The translations under genes were made by a program, and so were the position numbers. A stretch of 36,155 bases of DNA from Bacteroidia bacterium Ga0077558 (GTDB lineage: Bacteria > Bacteroidota > Bacteroidia > Chitinophagales > Chitinophagaceae), in assembly GCA_001464625.1 (NCBI GenBank), contig LNFJ01000059.1, forward strand, positions 1 through 36,155. The letters run 5' to 3'. The notes beneath the pieces were generated by a model. The model had not been told where the DNA came from. It was given only the letters and a program-made list of their open reading frames with translations, and made no database searches. Positions 16,218 to 22,901 of the stretch are shown here, piece by piece; the stretch's first letter is position 1; each line of letters starts with the position of its first letter.

Positions 16218-17696
16218 ATGAAAAAATATGCGATTTACTGGCTGGCATTGGCTGTTGTGGTAATAACCGGGTGTCAGAAAGAAGTGAGTTTTGAACTTGG
16301 TGGCATTCCTGCAGAAGGCACTCTTCAAAGCGAGGTATCAGGAGATTGTTTGCCTAAAACGGTAAATGGAGTTTATGAGGAAGGGGTTGCATTGGCACCA
16401 AACACAAATACAATTACGGTAGATATTAATGTTACCAAAACCGGTACTTATACCATTACTACAGATACAGTAAACGGCTATTTTTTTAGAGGTACAGGCC
16501 GCTTTACCACTATTGGAGTAAATACAGTAATACTCCAAAGCCAGGGAACACCTTTTGCACAAGGCATTAATAATTTTGTAGTTAAATTTTTGGATGAAGT
16601 GTGTGATGTACAAGTTCAGGTATTACCTGCTGGAGCTGGTGGTCCTGCTGTATTTACCTTGGTAAATGGTGGTACACCTGCTAATTGTGCTACTGCTGTA
16701 GTAAATGGCACCTATGTTCAAAATGCTGCAGTTAATTCTTCTAATAGTGTGGATGTTACCGTAAGTGTAACTACAATTGGAACGTATACAATAACTGCAA
16801 CAGGTGGCGGTCTTACTTTTACAAGAACAGCAGCGTTTACTACCACTGGCAATCAAACAATCAGGTTGAATGCTTCCGGAACAGCAGCTACTGCTGGCGC
16901 AAATACAATCACCTTTGCAGCACCTTTTGCTTCATGCAGTTTTACAGTAAATGTAACCGCACCCGCTGCTTTTACCATTAATTGCGCAGGGGCAACGGTA
17001 AATGGAATCTACCAGATAGGAACTGCTTTAAATCCGGCAACCAATACCGTAGTTCTTCCAATAACAGTTACATCAGCCGGAGCTTATTCTATTACTACTA
17101 CTATCAATGGTATGACTTTTTCGGGTTCAGGTTCAGTAGTATTAACTCCAACACCTACAGCTTCTATTACGCTTACAGGAACTGGTACACCAAGTGGAAC
17201 TGCGGGCACAGTTGCAGTACCAGTTACATTTGGTGCATCTAATTGCTCATTTGATGTTCCGGTAGTTGCCGGAGCAATAGTTGATTGGCAATTTACTGAA
17301 GGGGCATCGAGTCTTCAGGGAGCTTTTACTAATGGAGATCTTCAGGTGATTAGTGTACCCCCCTTAAGTTTGACATCCTTTACATACCGAGGAACTACTG
17401 CGTCAGGACAGAATATTGTTATGATATTGGCAGATTTGGCAGGGGGGATAACTAATGGCGAAACTTATGGTACAACTTCAACTACCACAAACAATGTTGG
17501 GTTTTTAGTGTCCGATATATCTGGTGTAATTTACGAAGCTAATGCCAGTATTGCAGGACTTACATTTAGAGTCACAGTGTCTAGTCATAACACAACAACT
17601 AAAACAATAACGGGAACTTTTAATGGCACGGTGAAAGATGGGGCGGGCAACACAAAAACTATTACCGCAGGATCATTTACAGGTACCTATCCATAA
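16218..17696 (+). CDS. Lipoprotein with three Ig-like repeats
   Basis: 492 residues. Lipoprotein signal ending ITGC (Cys19). Three tandem repeats of about 100 residues follow (about 43-135, 157-250, 256-347). Each begins with a Cys and a VNGxY motif (TVNGVYEEG, VVNGTYVQN, TVNGIYQIG), then TNT/NSVxV, GTYTIT or GAYSIT, a GTGxFTT-type strand, a Gly-rich turn, and ends in CxFxVxV, so each repeat could hold a disulfide. The C-terminal region (about 350-492) contains GTFNGTVKDGAGNTKTIT, a motif of Bacteroidota lipoproteins of unknown function. It is likely a surface or outer-membrane lipoprotein. Composition is very rich in Thr and Ala. Confidence 0.75.
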   Translation: MKKYAIYWLALAVVVITGCQKEVSFELGGIPAEGTLQSEVSGDCLPKTVNGVYEEGVALAPNTNTITVDINVTKTGTYTITTDTVNGYFFRGTGRFTTIGVNTVILQSQGTPFAQGINNFVVKFLDEVCDVQVQVLPAGAGGPAVFTLVNGGTPANCATAVVNGTYVQNAAVNSSNSVDVTVSVTTIGTYTITATGGGLTFTRTAAFTTTGNQTIRLNASGTAATAGANTITFAAPFASCSFTVNVTAPAAFTINCAGATVNGIYQIGTALNPATNTVVLPITVTSAGAYSITTTINGMTFSGSGSVVLTPTPTASITLTGTGTPSGTAGTVAVPVTFGASNCSFDVPVVAGAIVDWQFTEGASSLQGAFTNGDLQVISVPPLSLTSFTYRGTTASGQNIVMILADLAGGITNGETYGTTSTTTNNVGFLVSDISGVIYEANASIAGLTFRVTVSSHNTTTKTITGTFNGTVKDGAGNTKTITAGSFTGTYP

Positions 17697-17711
17697 CATT
17701 TACAAATTAAT

Positions 17712-17744
17712 AATAGGCCATCAATATAATATTGATGGCCTATT
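17712..17744. terminator. Bidirectional terminator hairpin
   Basis: AATAGGCCATCAAT and ATTGATGGCCTATT form a perfect 14-bp stem with loop ATAAT between two convergent genes. The flanking T tracts are short on both strands (ATTA), but the stem length and position support a shared terminator. Confidence 0.65.
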
Positions 17745-17745
17745 A

Positions 17746-19221
17746 TTAAAACCCTTTCTTCTTCGATTCCAGCGGCGGCAACTTATAATTATCCAATACA
17801 CTTTTCTCTTTGATCATCTTTTCTATGTCTTCTATTTTACGGGGAGAAAAGTGGGATAGTAGCTCATACCCGTTTTCAGTAATTAATAGATCATCTTCGA
17901 TTCGAACAGCAATGCTCCACCATTTTTTATCGCAATCACTTCCTTGTGGAATATAGATGCCCGGCTCAATAGTGATGACCATATCTTTTTTCAACGTACT
18001 GTAATTACCCCTGTCGTGTACATCCAAACCAATATGATGGCCTAAGCCGTGAGGATAGTATTTACCTACCTCCATTTTATTTTTGATGATGCCGAGTTTT
18101 AGTAAACCTTCTGCAATTACATCTTTGGCCGCCTTGCTTGCATCAGACCATTTAGAACCATTCTTTAATGTTTTAAAAGCTGCTTCCTGCGCATCATATA
18201 CTATCTGGTAAATAGATTTTTCTTCTTCCGAAAATTTTCCATCTACTGGAACTGTTCTAGTTACATCAGCCGTATACCCATGATATTCTGCACCAACATC
18301 CATCAGCAACATACTATTGCCCACTTTTGTTTTGGTGTTTTCCATGTAGTGAAGAATACAGCCATTTTCTCCTGAACCAATGATAGAGCCGTAGCCAACA
18401 CTTTCGGCACCTTGTTTTTTATGAACAAACTCATGCAATCCTTGTATCTCTAGTTCCGACATATTAGGATGCACTGTTTTCATCACTTCATTTTGACCCT
18501 GGCAGGATATTTCAACTGCTTTGCGGAGTAAGTCAATTTCTTCAGGTGTCTTAATTTCCCGCAGGTCGGCTGTTAGCTGAGTGAAAAGCGTTTTGTCAAA
18601 CCGGGTTAGATCTTTCATCACTTCTGGCTGGGTCATTTTTTCTTTTAACTGTTTTATCAAATCAAATAGATCTGCATTATCAAATCCATCCGGAACATCT
18701 TCAGGAAACCGGTCAACTATTATCTTGGAATACTTTGAAAAGTCGATAGCAAAGCTTTTAAAATCGCTGGCATTGTAAACAGTTTTTATACCTGACCTGT
18801 CTTTTGCACCATCAATGCCTAATCTTCGTCCTGTCCATTGTTCTGCTTTGGCATTTCGTTTTTGTATAAATAATAATTCATTATATGCATTGCCCAAAGA
18901 GTCTTTTTGATCTTCTTTAAAAATTATTAGTAATGAATGTGGTTCTTTATACCCGCTGAAATAATACATATCGGGATTTGCATGATACAGATATTCCACA
19001 TCGTTTGAATAGGTGCGGGTTGGAAAAGCAAAAAATACCATCACTGAATTGTCAGGCATTGAATTTCGCAAAGCAGCACGGCGGCCCGTATGGAAATCTT
19101 TGGTGAGATAGTCTTTTGGTAAATTATCTTCCGTGTCATCGGGAGCAGGTTGTGCCATCAGGTTAAGAAACAGTAAACTGGCAATTGCAAAGCCGATAAA
19201 GTACTTCTGAAATTTAAACAT
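17746..19221 (-). CDS. Exported Xaa-Pro aminopeptidase (M24B)
   Basis: 491 residues with signal peptide (FIGFAIASLLFLNLMAQ). The N-terminal creatinase-like domain (about 40-210) starts at TGRRAALRNSMPDNS. The C-terminal pita-bread domain holds the five metal ligands: Asp308 (LMDVG), Asp319 (YTADVTRT), His395 (GLGHHIG), Glu419 (TIEPGIY) and Glu442 (VRIEDD), with HDRGNYS nearby. It removes N-terminal residues before proline, using two metal ions. The protein is likely periplasmic. The ATG at 19221 is directly preceded by the terminator hairpin of the upstream gene. Confidence 0.92.
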   Translation of the reverse strand: MFKFQKYFIGFAIASLLFLNLMAQPAPDDTEDNLPKDYLTKDFHTGRRAALRNSMPDNSVMVFFAFPTRTYSNDVEYLYHANPDMYYFSGYKEPHSLLIIFKEDQKDSLGNAYNELLFIQKRNAKAEQWTGRRLGIDGAKDRSGIKTVYNASDFKSFAIDFSKYSKIIVDRFPEDVPDGFDNADLFDLIKQLKEKMTQPEVMKDLTRFDKTLFTQLTADLREIKTPEEIDLLRKAVEISCQGQNEVMKTVHPNMSELEIQGLHEFVHKKQGAESVGYGSIIGSGENGCILHYMENTKTKVGNSMLLMDVGAEYHGYTADVTRTVPVDGKFSEEEKSIYQIVYDAQEAAFKTLKNGSKWSDASKAAKDVIAEGLLKLGIIKNKMEVGKYYPHGLGHHIGLDVHDRGNYSTLKKDMVITIEPGIYIPQGSDCDKKWWSIAVRIEDDLLITENGYELLSHFSPRKIEDIEKMIKEKSVLDNYKLPPLESKKKGF

Positions 19222-19224
19222 AAA

Positions 19225-19268
19225 AATGGTGATTGAGGAACCTAAAATAGTTCAATTCAATCACCATT
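19225..19268 (-). terminator. Terminator hairpin overlapping the aminopeptidase leader
   Basis: AATGGTGATTGA (19225-19236) and TCAATCACCATT (19257-19268) are a perfect 12-bp inverted repeat with an inner GAAC/GTTC pair. On the minus strand the stem is followed by TTTTT and then at once by the ATG at 19221. It therefore ends the transcript of the acidic small protein while sitting in the aminopeptidase leader. Confidence 0.65.
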
Positions 19269-19300
19269 AAAACTAATTTACATGAACGGGTCACTACGCA

Positions 19301-19573
19301 TTAGTCGTCGTCTTCATCTTCTTCATAATAGGCATCCTCGTTGGCTTTATAATGCGTTTCCCATGCTTTCACTGCGTCATCGCTAAGACATTCGATGATG
19401 TCGTGCAGGGCATCTTTTTTTAGTTTCCATTCTGTTTCCATCGGGTCATCATAACGCTGAATGAACAGGCAATGATCGGTTTCCACTGCTACTTTAATAA
19501 GAGTAACCGGAGATTCTTCTTTCACCTTCACCAGGTAATAACAATCCTTTTCCAACAAGTCGTACGAGTACAT
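19301..19573 (-). CDS. Small acidic protein of unknown function
   Basis: From ATG 19573 the product has 90 residues, starting MYSYDLLEKDCYYLVKVKEE and ending in an Asp/Glu run (YYEEDEDDD). It carries an internal DPMETEWKLKKDALHDIIECL segment. No signal peptide or known domain. An in-frame ATG at 19597 is possible, but a perfect Shine-Dalgarno (GGAGGTGAT) lies just before 19573 and would be inside the coding sequence otherwise, so 19573 is preferred. The acid tail could be a protein-interaction feature. The next gene downstream is the M24 peptidase, separated by a hairpin terminator. Confidence 0.72.
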   Translation of the reverse strand: MYSYDLLEKDCYYLVKVKEESPVTLIKVAVETDHCLFIQRYDDPMETEWKLKKDALHDIIECLSDDAVKAWETHYKANEDAYYEEDEDDD

Positions 19574-19582
19574 ATCACCTCC
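19574..19582 (-). promoter_or_regulatory. Perfect Shine-Dalgarno site
   Basis: On the minus strand GGAGGTGAT sits immediately before ATG 19573. It is fully complementary to the 3' end of 16S rRNA (AUCACCUCC). Such sites are rare in Bacteroidota, which mostly use A-rich leaders. It decides the start of the acidic small protein. Confidence 0.7.
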
Positions 19583-19597
19583 CTTTTTATGATTCAC

Positions 19598-19943
19598 AAT
19601 ACTTTTATCAGCTTTTAAACTCAGAACTTAATGGGCACTTCACACAGCTGGAGTTGTAAGAATTTGATGGGTTAGAAGCAGAATTCAAAATTAGGGATTT
19701 GTAAAATCAGAGGCGTATGAAATTTATATAAAATGCAGTATTTGTGATTTTAATAATGTTTTATTTAGTTGATAACAAGCGAATTGAATGCTTTTATTAA
19801 AATTGTAATTTTAGTAAATTTGGACTGGATAAATTGACTCAGTTTTTGGAAAAACCTTCATTTTTTCTTTATTCCGTTATATAAAAATACCTCCAGCAAT
19901 CCGGCTTATCGGGCAACAGGAGGTATCATTTCGTAAAGTTAGA
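19598..19943. other. Intergenic stretch, no recognised gene
   Basis: This roughly 350-base AT-rich gap separates the acidic protein gene from the tiny Lys/Cys peptide gene. It contains a TAAATTTG box on the plus strand at about 19815-19823 with no gene following, and the terminator at 19883-19926. I see no coding potential beyond short chance frames. Confidence 0.5.
19883..19926 (-). terminator. Rho-independent terminator of the tiny Lys/Cys peptide gene
   Basis: On the minus strand ATACCTCC and GGAGGTAT pair (8 bp) around a 24-base loop with an inner CCG/CGG pairing, followed by TTTTTATAT. It lies 18 bases after the peptide stop at 19944. Confidence 0.7.
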
Positions 19944-20087
19944 TTAGCTGAAAAGGCACTTACGTTTACATTCTTTTTTCTCGGTTTTCTTTTCAGTCTG
20001 CACTTTTTTGTTGCTTTTCGTAAAGCTGGCAAACGCTACTGCTGTAATACCAGCTAACAATACAAAAACTACCAGGATTCTTTTCAT
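19944..20087 (-). CDS. Tiny exported Lys/Cys peptide (47 residues)
   Basis: A short gene from ATG 20087 to TAA 19944-19946. Residues 1-20 are a textbook signal peptide (MKRILVVFVLLAGITAVAFA). The mature 27 residues are highly basic: SFTKSNKK, then TEKKTEKKECKRKCLFS with two Cys spaced CKRKC. A dedicated terminator follows. Function unknown: it could be a small envelope peptide, a metal-binding or disulfide-bearing peptide, or have an antimicrobial-like role; the last is only suggested by its charge. The presence of a signal peptide, stop and terminator in order supports it as a real gene despite its size. Confidence 0.6.
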   Translation of the reverse strand: MKRILVVFVLLAGITAVAFASFTKSNKKVQTEKKTEKKECKRKCLFS

Positions 20088-20092
20088 AGCTG

Positions 20093-20244
20093 AAATTTTA
20101 GAAAGAGAAGGTACAACGATTTTTAATCATATTAATCAGCTTTTGATGAATGGTGGAAATAAAAGGATAAAAGTGAATTACAATTTAGAATCGGATGTCA
20201 ATTTTCCAGAGTGGTTCGATGCTACCTGGATGACTCACATATAA
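20093..20244 (+). other. Orphan protein-like frame without a start, possible gene remnant
   Basis: An open frame ends at TAA 20242-20244 with protein-like text (TTIFNHINQLLMNGG, then LESDVNFPEWFDATWMTHI) but no plausible start; the longer frame back to 20008 is antisense to the tiny peptide gene. It may be the 3' end of a decayed gene. No family recognised. Confidence 0.25.
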
Positions 20245-20310
20245 ATTCTTGACCAGGCACTCAATTACTAAAGGTTAAAAGATTGCCCGATTTTGTAATG
20301 CCTGAAAACG

Positions 20311-20913
20311 TTATAATTTAAATCCTTGCGGGCCGGGCTTTTTGTTGACTTCTGCCATTAGAACAGTTTGTTTTATTCTGGCTGCTCTTGTTTCTGGTCT
20401 TTTGGCACTATCAATCCATGATAAGAATTGCTTGCGAATACTAAGGGAGAAATTTTGAAAATTTTCTTTTGCTTTTTTATTGTTTGTAAAAGTCTTATTC
20501 AAATCATCTGGCAATTGATTATTCGCTGCTGCCTCATCACTGGCGGTTAAAGTATCCCAACTGCCATTTTGTTTTGCTACACTAATACTTGCCAACCCTG
20601 CTGGCATCATCTTTTTGTTTTTGATAAGTTGCTCTACTCTTGTTTTATTTAATTTACTCCATACACTTTTTGGTTTACGGGGGGTGAATTTCAGCGCAGA
20701 CTTTTCAGTATCTAATTTTCGGGGCAGGCTATCGATCCAGCCAAAACAAAGAGCTTCTTCCACAGCTTCATCATAACTCACTCTTGGTTTGCCTGTTTCC
20801 TTTTTAAAATACACAAACCATACTCCGGGTGATGTGGTATGATTTTTTGCTAACCAATCTCTCCATTGCTTCCGGTTTTTTGGATGAGTAGATTTATAAT
20901 CCGGTGTTGCCAT
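20311..20913 (-). CDS. YdeI/OmpD-associated family protein
   Basis: 200 residues, cytoplasmic (no signal). Family blocks: NRKQWRDWLAKNH, PGVWFVYFKKETGKPRVSYDEAVEEALCFGWID near the N-terminus, FTPRKPKSVWSKLNKTRVEQLI in the middle, and FLSWIDSAKRPETRAARI near the C-terminus with a final QGFKL. These are the signature of the bacteriocin-protection YdeI/OmpD-associated family (PF13376), about 190-200 residues long. Its biochemical role is not settled. It is a single gene, and a terminator of the neighbouring DUF4394 gene lies between them. Confidence 0.87.
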   Translation of the reverse strand: MATPDYKSTHPKNRKQWRDWLAKNHTTSPGVWFVYFKKETGKPRVSYDEAVEEALCFGWIDSLPRKLDTEKSALKFTPRKPKSVWSKLNKTRVEQLIKNKKMMPAGLASISVAKQNGSWDTLTASDEAAANNQLPDDLNKTFTNNKKAKENFQNFSLSIRKQFLSWIDSAKRPETRAARIKQTVLMAEVNKKPGPQGFKL

Positions 20914-20942
20914 AGTTAAATGTACTGATTGCCATTACAAAT

Positions 20943-20969
20943 AAAAAAACCCGGAATATAAATCCCGGG
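20943..20969 (-). terminator. Rho-independent terminator of the DUF4394 lipoprotein gene
   Basis: On the minus strand CCCGG and CCGGG enclose a 10-base AT loop and are followed by TTTTTTT. It lies 31 bases after the gene ending at 21000. Confidence 0.8.
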
Positions 20970-20999
20970 CTGGTATATACTGAAGGGAAGGATTAGCTG

Positions 21000-22520
21000 T
21001 TAAAAACCAAGGCCAACTGCAAAGCCTCTTGTTGCATTAGGAAAGGCAGATAATTGTGTTGCTACACCTGTTGTCAGGTTAATTGTATAAATTCTTGTTG
21101 TGCCGCCAACAGTCAATAATGCATAAGCCTTGTTGGTTGTACCACCAATATCAAATCCATTTTCTGCCGTCACATCAATTCCGAGGCTACCGGTTTCTAC
21201 CAGTGTTCCGTTGTTGGGCGGAATTTGAGAATATAATTTATCAGTAGCATGGTCAATATCAAAAAGTACAGTGGTAGTAGCACCTGCAAAATTATTAGTG
21301 TAGGCTGCTGCGGATACCATTGGTGTACCTGGATTTAAATTACCATCCGCCAAAACCAATGTTCCGTCGTTAGGATTCAATCTTAAATTCTGTCCGGTAT
21401 TACTTACTACCCGTATCCTGTCAACAGTAGGGTTGAAATCGAACCCAAATGAAGTGCCTGATAATGGAGTAAGGAAAGGAACCAGGCCAACTGCTGTGGC
21501 TGCACCAGATGACATATTGATCGCATATAAACGGCTAGTGCTGCCTAATGCAAAGAGTTGGCCAGTAGCAGGACGCATATCAATACCTAAAATATTTTCA
21601 CCCGCCTGTAAACCAGTAATGGTTTTGCTAACCGGTGTGCCGGGATTATTAAAATTAAAGATCTGCAGATTATTTGCATTATCTACTGCATAAGCAACCG
21701 GTGCTGTAGGTATTGCTAAACCGATGATTGGCGTAGCAAAGTTTCCAATATTTGTTGCCTTTCCGTTAGTTAGATCAATTTGTAATAAAACTGAATTGGC
21801 ACCAATTGTTACGTTAGCTAAAGCTACCATGTTGTCAGGCGAAATATCAAAGCCACCATCATTAGCAGTGGCAGCGGTAATACTTAAAGAACCTACTTCA
21901 ACCAATGTTCCATTATTAGGAGGATCTTGTTTGTACAATTTATTAGCAGCAACATCAATATCAAATAGTGTTGTTGTTGAAGCACCAGCTACACTATTGG
22001 TATAAGCTGCGGATGCAATGGTTGGAGTGCCCGGATTTAATGAACCGTCTGTCATAGCTACTGTTCCTGTTTCCGGATTCAATCGTAAATTTTGACCGGA
22101 AGAAGTAACCAACCTGATACGGTCAACGGTAGGGTTAAAATCAAAACCAACTAAAGATCCATTGATAGCTGGGGTAAAGGATGCTGTACCTAATGCAGTA
22201 GCAGCACCATTTTCATAGTTAATAATATATAAGCGACTGCTGTTTCCCAAACCATATAACTGGCCGGTAGCAGGACGAAAATCAATAGCAATTATTTTTT
22301 CACCACCTGTTAGCCCCGTGATACCAGTTGTTGATATAACTGTTTCAGCGGCATTGGCATTGTACTTTACTAACTGGTTAGCATTGGATAGGCCATAGAA
22401 AACCATATCTGGTTTTACAACCGGGGGTTCCATGTTGTCATCATTTTTATCGCAACTGCTAAAAAAGCAGAGAGTGGCTATTAAGAGGGTTGAAAAAATC
22501 GCATTTACTTGTTTTAGCAT
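21000..22520 (-). CDS. Lipoprotein with two tandem DUF4394 domains
   Basis: ATG 22520 gives 506 residues with a lipoprotein signal (FSTLLIATLCFFSSC); the open frame to 22634 adds 38 residues that do not look coding. Two repeats of about 225-235 residues follow, each with the same sequence of blocks: GLSNANQLVKYN or YAVDNANNLQIFN, I-x-A/G-IDxRPATGQLYGLG or QLFALG, GFDFNPTVDRIRLVT/RVVS, GQNLRLNP, DGSLNPGTP/DGNLNPGTP, AAYTN, TTTLFDID, PPNNGTLVE and GFDI. DUF4394 is a beta-rich domain of unknown function, often exported. The two copies are similar enough to reflect an internal duplication. Probable outer-membrane lipoprotein, single gene with its own terminator. Confidence 0.83.
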   Translation of the reverse strand: MLKQVNAIFSTLLIATLCFFSSCDKNDDNMEPPVVKPDMVFYGLSNANQLVKYNANAAETVISTTGITGLTGGEKIIAIDFRPATGQLYGLGNSSRLYIINYENGAATALGTASFTPAINGSLVGFDFNPTVDRIRLVTSSGQNLRLNPETGTVAMTDGSLNPGTPTIASAAYTNSVAGASTTTLFDIDVAANKLYKQDPPNNGTLVEVGSLSITAATANDGGFDISPDNMVALANVTIGANSVLLQIDLTNGKATNIGNFATPIIGLAIPTAPVAYAVDNANNLQIFNFNNPGTPVSKTITGLQAGENILGIDMRPATGQLFALGSTSRLYAINMSSGAATAVGLVPFLTPLSGTSFGFDFNPTVDRIRVVSNTGQNLRLNPNDGTLVLADGNLNPGTPMVSAAAYTNNFAGATTTVLFDIDHATDKLYSQIPPNNGTLVETGSLGIDVTAENGFDIGGTTNKAYALLTVGGTTRIYTINLTTGVATQLSAFPNATRGFAVGLGF

Positions 22521-22665
22521 AAAGTTTAATTTAGGATTCAAAGTTTGATGTACGATGAAACAGGAAGTAGCGATTGACGGGGAGTTTTTTTCTGCACTAA
22601 CTTCTTTTCCACAATGGTTAATAACTCCAAACAAGCCTGAAACCCGAATGGAGGGTTGGTTTTGT

Positions 22666-22673
22666 TATATTTG
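22666..22673 (+). promoter_or_regulatory. Putative -7 promoter box (TATATTTG) upstream of parE
   Basis: TATATTTG fits TAnnTTTG. Transcription would start near 22680, leaving a leader of about 220 bases before parE. No convincing -33 element is seen. Confidence 0.4.
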
Positions 22674-22690
22674 CCCAAACCCACCCAATG

Positions 22691-22712
22691 CCTCCCGATT
22701 GGGAGGTTTTTT
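22691..22712 (+). terminator. Terminator-like hairpin in the parE leader
   Basis: CCTCCC-GATT-GGGAGG followed by six T is an intrinsic-terminator structure on the plus strand, only about 10-20 bases after the putative transcription start. An outer CCCAC/GTGGG pair (about 22680-22684 with 22713-22717) encloses it and could be an alternative fold. No plus-strand gene ends before it, so attenuation of parE or a short RNA is possible. Confidence 0.6.
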
Positions 22713-22728
22713 GTGGGCTTAAGCCGAG

Positions 22729-22847
22729 AATCTCACATTATAGAATTTGTGCAGATTATAGTGAGATTTGCAAAATGCTCATCAATATTATTGATGTACA
22801 TGTGTGCGACGTCCGCCCGGTCTTGTCATTCGTACGGGCAAGGGACG
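22729..22847 (+). other. Hairpin-rich leader region upstream of parE
   Basis: Three further perfect stems follow the terminator-like hairpin: AATCTCAC/GTGAGATT (22729-22736 with 22761-22768), CATCAATA/TATTGATG (22780-22787 with 22789-22796, one-base turn so likely a looser loop), and GTCCGCCCG with CGGGC-AA-GGGAC (about 22811-22819 with 22835-22846). I do not recognise a named RNA family. Function inferred only from position. Confidence 0.4.
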
Positions 22848-22901
22848 ATGAGTAGGGAAACGAACGATGATAAAATAATATTTCTGAAAACGAAGCGATA
22901 A

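Noticed and set aside
22801-22860. tRNA-like fold in the parE leader
   Set aside because: No acceptor stem, T-loop (GGTTCAA) or anticodon arm pattern could be aligned.
22656-22901. 81-codon frame ending just before parE
   Set aside because: It has no SD, no protein-like motifs, begins within the promoter box and crosses several hairpins; better explained as a non-coding leader.
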